Source: Treponema sp. (GTDB lineage Bacteria; Spirochaetota; Spirochaetia; Treponematales; Breznakiellaceae). From it: a stretch of 26,601 nucleotides of DNA. The stretch covers positions 1-26,601 of the forward strand of contig JAISPH010000168.1 of NCBI GenBank assembly GCA_031275035.1, given 5' to 3'. Position 1 is the stretch's first letter, and each line of letters begins with the position of its first letter. A model generated the notes under the pieces. The model was given only the letters and a program-made list of their open reading frames with translations, was not told the origin of the DNA and did no database searches. Of the stretch, positions 18,268 to 25,240 are shown piece by piece. The position numbers and the translations under genes were made by a program.

Positions 18268-18558
18268 ATGCTTTCCAGGGAAGATTTTATCTTTACCATC
18301 GGTTACGACGGCCCCGCGGCGGTGGTGGACAGTCAGGCTAAAAAACGCTACCGGGGGCTTTCCGCCAGGGAACTGGCGGAAAAGGGCCTCTTCCGGGCGG
18401 CCTATTCTTCGGCGGTATACTCCAAGGATCCCTCGGAAGTCGAGGCGGTGCTGGAGATCTACAATAAAAGCGCCGGGACCGCTTTTACCGCCGCCTCGTC
18501 CCCGGACCGCCTCTTTGGGGTATTCCCCGCCGAGGTAAAACGTTCCATCCTTTTGTAG
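18268..18558 (+). CDS. Conserved-looking 96-residue protein of unknown function
   Basis: I do not recognise this family. The protein is soluble and compact, with no signal peptide or membrane helix. It begins FIFTIGYDGPAAVVDSQAKKRY, has a helical middle (LSARELAEKGLFRAAYSSAV) and ends with PAEVKRSILL. There are no cysteines, so it is not a metal or redox protein by simple inspection. It starts eight bases after the rubredoxin stop, with only a weak GGA ribosome site, and is probably translated from the same message. Codon use resembles neighbouring genes, and the frame ends just before a stem-loop, which supports it as a real gene. Confidence 0.75.
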   Translation: MLSREDFIFTIGYDGPAAVVDSQAKKRYRGLSARELAEKGLFRAAYSSAVYSKDPSEVEAVLEIYNKSAGTAFTAASSPDRLFGVFPAEVKRSILL

Positions 18559-18562
18559 CCCG

Positions 18563-18605
18563 GGGAGACGCTGAAAAACTCCGGTTGGGTTTTCCGGCGT
18601 CTCCC
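18563..18605. terminator. Stem-loop between convergent genes
   Basis: GGGAGACGC (18563-18571) pairs with GCGTCTCCC (18597-18605), and an inner GAAAAAC/GGTTTTC segment can pair as well. It lies exactly between the ends of the 96-residue plus-strand gene and the minus-strand TPR gene. There is no good U run on either side, so it is a probable but not textbook bidirectional terminator. Confidence 0.55.
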
Positions 18606-20320
18606 TAAAAAGAACCCAGGACCGAACGGTACTCGGCCTCGTAGCGTTTTAACTGGGGATTGTCCGGGGATATGGCCAGGGCCTGTTTCAGATAGTATAC
18701 CGCCCGGCGTTCGTCCCGGCGGCGGTGGTAAATTTCAAACATAGCGGTCAGGGCGTTGAGGTTCCGGGGATCTTCAAAGAGGCTTGACCGGAGATCGTTC
18801 ATGGCCGCTTCCTCGTTAAGCTGGAGCCGGCTGCGGAGATAGTAGTACCTGCTTTTAAGGCTGCCGCCGCTGGCCGAAGCAAGACGGTTCTCTATCATCC
18901 GGCTTGCTTCGCCGGACCGCCCCGTATCGATGAGGGCGGAGGCATAGGCAATAGCCCCCTCTTCGTCGGACTGATCCCGCTCGTACATCTCTCTGGCATA
19001 GGCCAGGGCGGCGGCGTTGTTTCCCAGCCCCCGTTCCACCGTATACGCATAGAGCAGATCCTGGGAAGAGCGGCGTTCCGCAAGAAGCCGTTCCGCATAG
19101 GGCCGGGCTTCCCGCCAGGCTTCCCGGCGTATGGCGTCTTGAAGGACCAGGCTTATCACCGCCGGGGAGGGGGTTCTGGCGTCAAGAAGCCGCCGCATCA
19201 GGGCGCGGCCTTCGTTTTGATCCGCCGTCCGGTTTGAAGCCATAAGCTGCTGGGCGGTATATACCGCCGCTTCATCATCGCCGGGATTATTTCTTAAAAG
19301 AGCACGAAGGTAGTTCAGCGCCGCATCGCGGTTCCGGTATCCCTCGGCCTGTACCCGGGCCCGGAGAAAAAGGTACAGCCGGTTGTTGGGGTCTATGGAA
19401 GCGTAGAGATCCAGCGGGGTCTGGGCCTGGATAAACTGGCCCTGCTCCACAAAGATATGGGCCCGCATAAGGAGCAGCTCTCCGTCCCGGTTATGCCGCT
19501 GAAGCAGCTCCGCCACCGCCGGTTCCGCCCGGGACCAGTCCCGGTTATTGTAGTAACTCCGGGCCAGCTGCCGTTTTATCGCCGTATTATCGGGAAACCG
19601 GACCACCAGATCCGAGAGAAGCCGTATCGCCTCCTGCCGCCGCCCCGAGGCTTCCCTGATCCGGGCAAGCCCCAGGGCGGCGGGATAACAGTCCGGGGCA
19701 AGCTCCGCCGCCCGGGCAAATTCCGCCGACGCCTCCTGGAGCCGTCCCGCCCGCTCATAGACAAAACCTGAAAAGCAGGGGGCCAGTACGGAACCGGGGT
19801 TCAGATCCCCGGCCCGCCGGAGATCCGGCAGAGCCGCCAGCAGGCTTTCCGGCGGAACGGCCCTGACCGTCCCTTCCTGGAGCAGAGCCAAAAAGGGCAG
19901 CGTCAGTTCCAGATAGTCCGCCCCTCCCTGGGGGGCCGTATAAATTCCCCGCTCAATATCCCGGAATATGCGGGTATAGGCGTGGGTCTGGGGCGGATCG
20001 GAGGGGGGCGGGGAGATCTGCAAATCCGGGTACAGGCGCCGGATCAAAACTGCCGCAACGGCATTCATAACCCTGCCGAATTCGGAATTGCCCAGATCGC
20101 GGCCGCGGATCTCCTCCAGGGCCCGGCTCAGGGAACCGGGGCTTCCTGTTTCAACCAGAGAACGGATCTCACCGGCCACCCCTCCGCCCGAAGGCCTGGG
20201 GGCGGGATCCGCGCCGGCGCCGGAAACCGGCGGGGACCCTTCCCTGCCGGCGGGTTCCGTTTTACAGGCGCCGTAAAAGACAAGGAGTCCTGTAAAAAAA
20301 AGAAGAACCGCTAATTTCAA
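18605..20320 (-). CDS. TPR-repeat lipoprotein
   Basis: A 571-residue probable lipoprotein with a long tetratricopeptide repeat domain. The start MKLAVLLFFTGLLVFYGAC gives a signal peptide and a lipobox ending at Cys19; a proline- and glycine-rich linker follows. From about residue 180 helical repeats of the TPR type are evident, for example AAALGLARIREASGRRQEAIR-like units spaced by about 34 residues, ending with NPQLKRYEAEYRSVLGSF. TPR domains mediate protein contacts; no catalytic motif is visible. The start is TTG at 20320: an in-frame stop lies nine bases upstream and the signal peptide starts here, with GGGGGA ten bases before it. It is 26 bases downstream of the six-helix membrane protein gene. 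Precise role unknown. Confidence 0.85.
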   Translation of the reverse strand: MKLAVLLFFTGLLVFYGACKTEPAGREGSPPVSGAGADPAPRPSGGGVAGEIRSLVETGSPGSLSRALEEIRGRDLGNSEFGRVMNAVAAVLIRRLYPDLQISPPPSDPPQTHAYTRIFRDIERGIYTAPQGGADYLELTLPFLALLQEGTVRAVPPESLLAALPDLRRAGDLNPGSVLAPCFSGFVYERAGRLQEASAEFARAAELAPDCYPAALGLARIREASGRRQEAIRLLSDLVVRFPDNTAIKRQLARSYYNNRDWSRAEPAVAELLQRHNRDGELLLMRAHIFVEQGQFIQAQTPLDLYASIDPNNRLYLFLRARVQAEGYRNRDAALNYLRALLRNNPGDDEAAVYTAQQLMASNRTADQNEGRALMRRLLDARTPSPAVISLVLQDAIRREAWREARPYAERLLAERRSSQDLLYAYTVERGLGNNAAALAYAREMYERDQSDEEGAIAYASALIDTGRSGEASRMIENRLASASGGSLKSRYYYLRSRLQLNEEAAMNDLRSSLFEDPRNLNALTAMFEIYHRRRDERRAVYYLKQALAISPDNPQLKRYEAEYRSVLGSF

Positions 20321-20346
20321 AAAAAACTATCCCCCGCCGGCGCGAG

Positions 20347-20898
20347 TCACGATCGCTGATCCTCGGCCTTTTTAGTACCCAAAGAAAGCAACAGGAGCAG
20401 CAGCCCCGCCAGGGCCACCACAATGGGCCACCAGTTCAGGATAAACTGCTTAAAGGAGAAGGGAACTATATCGAAGGAGAATACGGTCAAAATACAGCCC
20501 AGGATGATAAAAACCAGGGCGGGCACCACATAACGGCCCTTGACGGCGTTATAATGGTACCATCCCGCAGGGATCAGGGCTAAACCGGCGAATACGGAGA
20601 GAAAGGGCCAGCCCTGGGAAAAGGAAAAAGAAACGATCTGCAGGACTGAAAGGAAGAGGAAAAAACCAATCAATATAAAAAAACAGGCGAAAAAGAGGTA
20701 GATCGAGCGTCTGGTCAGTTTTATGGCAATAAAAGCCAAACCCGCGCCGATAATAACAAAGAAAAAAGATCCCAGCACGGATAAACGGGAAGCATCCGTC
20801 AAGGTTCCCAGAAGAAAAGCGCTTCCAAGAAGCATCAACAAAAGACCGGCGATAAAAACAAGACGGGCGGTTGTTTTACGGCTTAGATTGAGGCGCAT
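20347..20898 (-). CDS. Six-helix membrane protein (LiaF/DUF5668-like region)
   Basis: A 183-residue integral membrane protein of unknown function. Six hydrophobic segments are visible, at about 13-31, 38-58, 66-87, 95-112, 121-142 and 154-174, arranged as repeated hairpins ending in a short charged tail. The closing NWWPIVVALAGLLLLL motif resembles the membrane region of LiaF/LiaI-like envelope stress proteins, which is as far as I can go. The ATG at 20898 has no ribosome site; the predicted transcription start is only about three bases upstream. The TPR lipoprotein gene follows in the same direction. Confidence 0.8.
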   Translation of the reverse strand: MRLNLSRKTTARLVFIAGLLLMLLGSAFLLGTLTDASRLSVLGSFFFVIIGAGLAFIAIKLTRRSIYLFFACFFILIGFFLFLSVLQIVSFSFSQGWPFLSVFAGLALIPAGWYHYNAVKGRYVVPALVFIILGCILTVFSFDIVPFSFKQFILNWWPIVVALAGLLLLLLSLGTKKAEDQRS

Positions 20899-20907
20899 GA
20901 TGATTTA

Positions 20908-20937
20908 AGTATAACCTTACCGGGCTTCCCTTGCCAA
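20908..20937 (-). promoter_or_regulatory. Minus-strand promoter of the six-helix protein gene
   Basis: TTGGCA (-35, 20932-20937) and TATACT (-10, 20908-20913), each five of six, are 18 bases apart. Start of transcription would fall near 20901, about three bases before the ATG. The -35 overlaps the plus-strand -35 of the neighbouring gene. Confidence 0.6.
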
Positions 20938-20960
20938 TGGGAAAAAAGTTGTGATAGGAT
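20931..20960 (+). promoter_or_regulatory. Plus-strand promoter of the lytic transglycosylase gene
   Basis: TTGCCA (20931-20936, five of six) and TAGGAT (20955-20960, four of six) are 18 bases apart. Predicted start near 20967 is a few bases before the ATG at 20972, which would leave almost no leader. It shares the 7-mer TTGCCAA with the divergent promoter. Confidence 0.5.
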
Positions 20961-20971
20961 CGAAAACATTG

Positions 20972-22309
20972 ATGTTTCCTGCATACGGTACGGCAAAAAG
21001 GACCCTCCTCTTTATTTTACCAGCTCTTTTATTTACGGCTGCATTGTCCTCTCTTGAAAGTGAAATCGAAGCCGAAATGCCGCCGTCCCGGCCCCGGATA
21101 GACCGGCCCCTGCGGCAGAACAGGTACGCTCCGGCAAGCCGTTTTATAAGCCCCCGTGCCGCGGACCATACCCTGACCATACCGGGGATCGATAATCCCC
21201 TTACCCAAAAGTATATCGGCCAGTATTCCAGCCCCGGCGGACTGGCATGGCTTAATACGGCGATGGAGCGGAGCGCCCCCTACATCGGCTTTATCCGGGA
21301 AGAAATTGCCGCCCGGGGGCTGCCCCCGGAACTGGTCTACCTTCCGGTGATCGAGTCCGCCTATGTGCCTACCGCGGTAAGCCGTTCCGGCGCCGCCGGG
21401 CTCTGGCAGTTTATGCGGAACAGCATCGCCCCCTTCGATATACGGGTTACGGACTGGATGGACGAGCGGCGGGATTTCTGGAAATCCACCGTGGGCGCCC
21501 TGTCAAAGCTGGAAGAAAATTACCGTTTCTTCGGCGACTGGCCCCTGGCCCTGGCGGCGTACAACGCGGGGCTCGGCGCGGTCCGGCGGACCATAGCCGG
21601 GGCGGGAACCGGCGATTACTGGGCCCTTTCGGAGAGAAAGCTTTTTAAGAACGAAACCATCCAGTATGTCCCCCGCTTTCTGGCGGTGGCCTATATCCTC
21701 TCCAATCCCCGCCGTTTCGGCATTACCAGCGTCTGGCCCGAAGATCCCCGGTGGACCAGAATCCCCGTGGGCAGGGCGGTGGATCTGGAGCTTCTGGCGG
21801 AATACGCCGGAATCGACGGGGACGATCTTAAAAGGGCAAACAGGGAGCTTTTCTATTCGGTTACCCCCCCGGACCCCGGATACCATTTGAAAGTACGGGC
21901 CTCCGACGCCCCCGCGGTAGAGGCGGCGCTGAAACGGACCGATCTGGTTTTTATCAAGTACTATTTTCATACGGTCCGGTCCGGGGACACCCTTTCCGCC
22001 ATAGGCCGGCACTACGGGGTGTCGGCGGATCAGATCGTTTCCTCCAATCCGGGCGCCCAGCCCAGATATCTTAAAATCGGGACCCGGCTCATTATCCCCG
22101 CCCTTAAAGAGGTGGGCCCCTATCAGCCGCCTGTCCGGAATGCGGATCTGTCCTTTACGGGAAACCACCTGGTAAAGCGGGGGGAATCCCTCTGGTCCAT
22201 CTCCCTGGCCTACAACGTAAACCCCGAAGCCCTGGCGGAAGCCAACGGCATGGCTCTCAACGATACCCTCCGTGAAGGGAGAAGCTTAAAAATACCGATA
22301 AGAAACTAG
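20972..22309 (+). CDS. MltD-like lytic transglycosylase with two LysM domains
   Basis: Secreted peptidoglycan-cleaving enzyme; 445 residues. A hydrophobic N-terminal segment (residues about 10-26) serves as signal peptide or anchor. The catalytic SLT domain covers roughly residues 100-240, with catalytic Glu128 in LPVIESAYVPTAVSRSGAAG, the GLWQFM motif and AAYNAGLG. Two LysM domains bind glycan at about 331-376 (HTVRSGDTLSAIGRHYG) and 398-443 (HLVKRGESLWSISLAYN). A GTG seven codons upstream (20951) and a TTG at 20969 are other possible starts; I prefer the ATG because the predicted -10 box overlaps the upstream GTG region. The next gene, encoding a secreted unknown protein, is 68 bases downstream. 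Confidence 0.93.
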   Translation: MFPAYGTAKRTLLFILPALLFTAALSSLESEIEAEMPPSRPRIDRPLRQNRYAPASRFISPRAADHTLTIPGIDNPLTQKYIGQYSSPGGLAWLNTAMERSAPYIGFIREEIAARGLPPELVYLPVIESAYVPTAVSRSGAAGLWQFMRNSIAPFDIRVTDWMDERRDFWKSTVGALSKLEENYRFFGDWPLALAAYNAGLGAVRRTIAGAGTGDYWALSERKLFKNETIQYVPRFLAVAYILSNPRRFGITSVWPEDPRWTRIPVGRAVDLELLAEYAGIDGDDLKRANRELFYSVTPPDPGYHLKVRASDAPAVEAALKRTDLVFIKYYFHTVRSGDTLSAIGRHYGVSADQIVSSNPGAQPRYLKIGTRLIIPALKEVGPYQPPVRNADLSFTGNHLVKRGESLWSISLAYNVNPEALAEANGMALNDTLREGRSLKIPIRN

Positions 22310-22377
22310 GGCCGCGTTTTTTGACGACGCAAGCCGCCGGAGGAACCGGCAGACGGCGCAGGCTCCGGGAGTGAGGA

Positions 22378-23277
22378 GTGGGTAACACAAAGGCTGATTC
22401 AGGATCGTTGTGCATTATAGGGCTGCTCTTCCTTGCGGCCGCCATCTACGGAGATCCGCAGATGAAGGCAGGGGGATCTCTGGAATGGGACAAGCGGGAG
22501 CTGAAGGCCCAGGTAACCCTGGATCTGGCCTCGGCGGGAATACGGCTGCCCGCCGGAAGAAACCAGGCGGAAGAGCTTATCGCCGCGGAATATCCAAATC
22601 TGCTTCGGTCCTTCGTCCTCTCCATTCCGGTAGATTCCTCCGACACCATCGGGGATCTGGTGAACCGGGGCGCCTTTTCCCTCCAAAAGACCGGCGATAT
22701 AATCACCGCATCCCGTAAGCTCGCCCCCGCCCTGTCGGCGGATCTCCGCTTCCTCTCCGCGGGCTATACCATCGCCATAGATACGGTAAGCGCCGCCTTT
22801 GTCGGGCACAGCCGGCCCGCGGAACTGTTCCGTACCCTTATTCCGGTTCCCAGCGCCCCCTATACGGGGATCGTCATCATCGCCGGCGGGCCCCTTCCCA
22901 TCCACGGCCGCAATACCGAGGCGGCCCTGGTTCCCTGTCTGTTCCCCAAAATCTGGGATACGGACATGAACCTTATCTACGAGCGGAACCATACCGATCC
23001 CCGGATCAGCCTGCAAAGCGCCATAGTCCGCTATGACAGAGAGGAGAACATCTTCCGCCCCACCCCTTCGGGCCTGTCGGAGGAACTGGAAAGCCTGGTC
23101 GGGCCCAATCCCCTGCGGATCATCGCCCGGGGGGTATTCGGCGTCCGCCCCACAGACCCCGTCATAGACCGGGAAGACGCCCTTGCCATCGTCTCCTCGG
23201 AAAACAACCGCCGGCTGCTCCGCGAAGGCCGGGTGGCGCTGATCGTGGCGGAAGAATCCCTCAAGGTTTCGTTTTAG
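22378..23277 (+). CDS. Secreted protein of unknown function
   Basis: I do not recognise a family. 299 residues: a short polar start, a hydrophobic stretch at about 11-24 ending AAAIYGDP that looks like a signal peptide, then a soluble region. Notable segments are SLEWDKRELKAQVTLDLASAGIRLPAGR after the signal, AELFRTLIPVPSAPYTGIVIIAGG in the middle, and a C-terminal IIARGVFGVRPTDPVIDREDALAIVSSENN. This last part looks like a folded domain with a conserved-looking DPVI-EDAL turn. Start is GTG at 22378 with GGGAG six bases upstream. It lies 68 bases after the lytic transglycosylase on the same strand, so an envelope role is likely by context only. Confidence 0.8.
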   Translation: MGNTKADSGSLCIIGLLFLAAAIYGDPQMKAGGSLEWDKRELKAQVTLDLASAGIRLPAGRNQAEELIAAEYPNLLRSFVLSIPVDSSDTIGDLVNRGAFSLQKTGDIITASRKLAPALSADLRFLSAGYTIAIDTVSAAFVGHSRPAELFRTLIPVPSAPYTGIVIIAGGPLPIHGRNTEAALVPCLFPKIWDTDMNLIYERNHTDPRISLQSAIVRYDREENIFRPTPSGLSEELESLVGPNPLRIIARGVFGVRPTDPVIDREDALAIVSSENNRRLLREGRVALIVAEESLKVSF

Positions 23278-23283
23278 GCAAAA

Positions 23284-23507
23284 AATGCAAATATGGCCTA
23301 CACGATTCCTCTCGTAAAAATTTTACCACGACAGCTCGTTGGTCTTTCTCAAAAGGATACAAAAGCATCTGCGATTCGAATCAGGTTATCAACAACCCGA
23401 TTTATCAACACCTGCTGATCCTGGTGAACAGTACCCGGGAGGTCCAGGCCCATACCCTTTCCAATGCGTGTCTTCTCCTGGAACTAAATCATCGTCCTTC
23501 AATATAA
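23284..23507 (+). pseudogene. Orphan coding remnant without a start codon
   Basis: The stretch has one plus-strand frame with gene-like codons, ending in VINNPIYQHLLILVNSTRE and then EVQAHTLSNACLLLELNHRPSI before a TAA at 23505-23507. I found no ATG, GTG or TTG near its beginning and the frame merges into the previous gene out of phase. It overlaps the end of the XRE gene tail to tail by about nine bases. I read it as the C-terminal relic of a lost gene; its family is not recognisable. A perfect GTAAAA-A-TTTTAC palindrome lies in it at 23314-23326. Confidence 0.35.
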
Positions 23508-23816
23508 ATCATCAATCACCGTGTCTATTTCCCGGGAGACGCGTTCGACAAGCGCCCTGCTAAGTTTCCGCTTTCGTGTTTCGGCGACATTCAATCCATC
23601 GGGGACAATTTCCTCATAAAACAAGAAGTAAGGCGCTATATTCAGGGCGGTAGCAATTCGGTCTATAAAAGTTATCGATGGGAAACGGCGTCCTGTTTCA
23701 ATCTGGCTTATGTAGCGGGGATCGCTGTTGCATAATTCCGCCAGTTTTTCATGGGTCAGCTGCGCTTGCTTACGGTATTTCTTCATATTTGTGATAAAAA
23801 CGTTCTGCAATGCCAT
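23499..23816 (-). CDS. XRE-family transcriptional regulator
   Basis: DNA-binding repressor-type protein, 105 residues. A helix-turn-helix domain of the XRE (Cro/CI) type fills residues 8-66: LTHEKLAELCN forms the second helix and DPRYISQIETGRRFP the recognition helix, followed by SITFIDRIATALNIAPYFLF. A charged helical tail (about 80-105) may allow dimerisation. The ATG at 23816 follows GGGGGA closely; an ATG ten codons later is the alternative. It is divergent from the broken acyltransferase gene, and the 89-base interval carries four AATAGC half-sites, so it likely controls itself and that gene. It is AT-richer than the genes to its left. Confidence 0.88.
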   Translation of the reverse strand: MALQNVFITNMKKYRKQAQLTHEKLAELCNSDPRYISQIETGRRFPSITFIDRIATALNIAPYFLFYEEIVPDGLNVAETRKRKLSRALVERVSREIDTVIDDLY

Positions 23817-23825
23817 ATTCCCCCA

Positions 23826-23900
23826 TTCTAATAGCTAGGGTTCGGTATATAACAATAGCTTGACGCTATTATTATATTTAATATAGTATAGCTATTAGAA
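23826..23900. promoter_or_regulatory. Operator array and plus-strand promoter between XRE gene and acyltransferase gene
   Basis: Outer inverted repeat TTCTAATAGCTA (23826-23837) and TAGCTATTAGAA (23889-23900), twelve bases, perfect. Between them a central palindrome AATAGC-TTGAC-GCTATT (23854-23870). This gives four copies of AATAGC/GCTATT placed almost symmetrically around 23862. A promoter for the plus strand is embedded in it: TTGACG (23860-23865) and TATAGT (23882-23887), 16 bases apart. A repressor bound here would cover both elements. Confidence 0.65.
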
Positions 23901-23905
23901 ATTGT

Positions 23906-25229
23906 ATGAACTTTAACTCGTTGTCATTTTGGATGTTTTTTCTCTTTATAGGTACAGCCTATTATGCGGTAACTTTCAAAAACCGCCGTTTCAGCAATAC
24001 GCTGTCCCGGGTTCTTTTATTGACGGCTTCGCTTTTCTTTTACGCTTGTTGGAACCCGGCCTACCTCGCGCTTATTCTCTTTTCGGTTACCGTTACCTGG
24101 CTTTCAGGTATCTTAATGGAAGGCAGAGGCGGACGCGGCAGAAAGCTTGTGCTGGCCCTATCCCTCATCGCGAACCTGGCGGTACTTTTCTTTTTTAAAT
24201 ACTGGTTTTTCTTTACCAAAAACGCCGGAGCTGCTTTTGCTGTACTCGGCGTTGATTTCCGGTTTCCGGATTTTAATCTGCTCTTGCCGGTGGGCATCTC
24301 ATTTTATACCTTTCAGGCCCTGGGTTATTCGATGGATGTTTTTTCCGGACACGTCAGGGCAGAACGGAATTTTCTCAACTACGCCCTTTTTGTTACCTTT
24401 TTCCCCCAGCTCGTTGCCGGTCCCATAGAGCGGACTGCCAATCTTCTGGGATATTGCTATCGGCTGTGCCCGATCCCTCGGCTTTGATCTTATGCGTAAT
24501 TTTCACAATCCCTATTTTGCCTGTTCCACAACCGATTTCTGGCGGCGCTGGCATATCTCGCTTTCCACATGGTTCAAGGATTATCTCTATATTCCGCTGG
24601 GTGGAAGCCGCAGGGGGAAAGCGCGGCAAATGGTTAATTTATTGACGATTTTCCTGATAAGCGGCCTCTGGCACGGAGCGGCGTGGCACTTCGTGTTTTG
24701 GGGCCTGTTACACGGACTCTATCAGCTTATCGGCCGGCTGACTACAGAACTCCGTGGTACATTAAGGCAAAAAGCAGGACTAAGGAATGACGCATCTCTT
24801 ACCCGGTTCATGCAAACAGCCATTACTTTTACGCTTGTTTGTTTCGCGTGGATTTTTTTCCGGGCCAGTAATCTGGCCAGCGCTTTTCTGATATGCGGCA
24901 GACTCGCTGCCCTTCCTGTTGAGATTGCAGGATATATAAGCCAGCTTCCTCAGACGGGAATCGTGATGGCGCTTCGCGGGGCATTCAGTCTGGGAGACGC
25001 CGATTTAGGTTTCCTCCATCCAATCGACGGTTTCTATCTGAAATCCTGCGCTGTTTGTTTTGTATCGATCATAGTTTTGACAGTAACAGATTTTCTTTCC
25101 TTGAGGATTTCGTGGCAGGCATGGATAAAACGTCTCCCGCTGGTTATCCGGTGGGCAGGGTATTATATGTTGACATTCATATTCTTGTTACGCATACGAC
25201 AAACAGAATTTATTTATTTTACCTTTTAG
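23906..25229 (+). pseudogene. MBOAT-family O-acyltransferase (AlgI/DltB-like), broken by an internal deletion
   Basis: Remains of a multi-helix membrane acyltransferase that transfers acetyl or acyl groups to exported polysaccharide. The first part, frame from ATG 23906, runs through LPVGISFYTFQALGYSMDVF and FFPQLVAGPIERTANLL, then meets a stop at 24487. The second part resumes in another frame at about 24450 with DIAIGCARSLGFDLMRNFHNPYFA and FWRRWHISLSTWFKDYLYIPLGG, keeps the catalytic GLWHGAAWHFVFWG, and ends TEFIYFTF like intact relatives. The usual stretch between GPIER and GYSDIAIG, roughly a hundred residues, is missing, so it is an out-of-frame deletion with a join near 24446-24450. 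Translation from an ATG at 24492 would yield only the second part and has no ribosome site. An SGNH-like gene follows after eleven bases. Confidence 0.9.
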
Positions 25230-25240
25230 GGAGGGTATTA

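Noticed and set aside
18072..18341. 89-codon plus-strand frame over rubredoxin
   Set aside because: Out of frame with the clear rubredoxin gene, which has all four cysteines and a good ribosome site.
23370..23395. TTCGAATC motif considered as the T-arm of a tRNA or a tRNA-derived attachment site
   Set aside because: The flanking bases do not pair to form a T-stem and no acceptor stem or anticodon arm can be drawn.
23339..23563. 74-codon plus-strand open frame before the XRE gene
   Set aside because: Proline- and glycine-rich translation in a different frame from the more gene-like remnant; no ribosome site.
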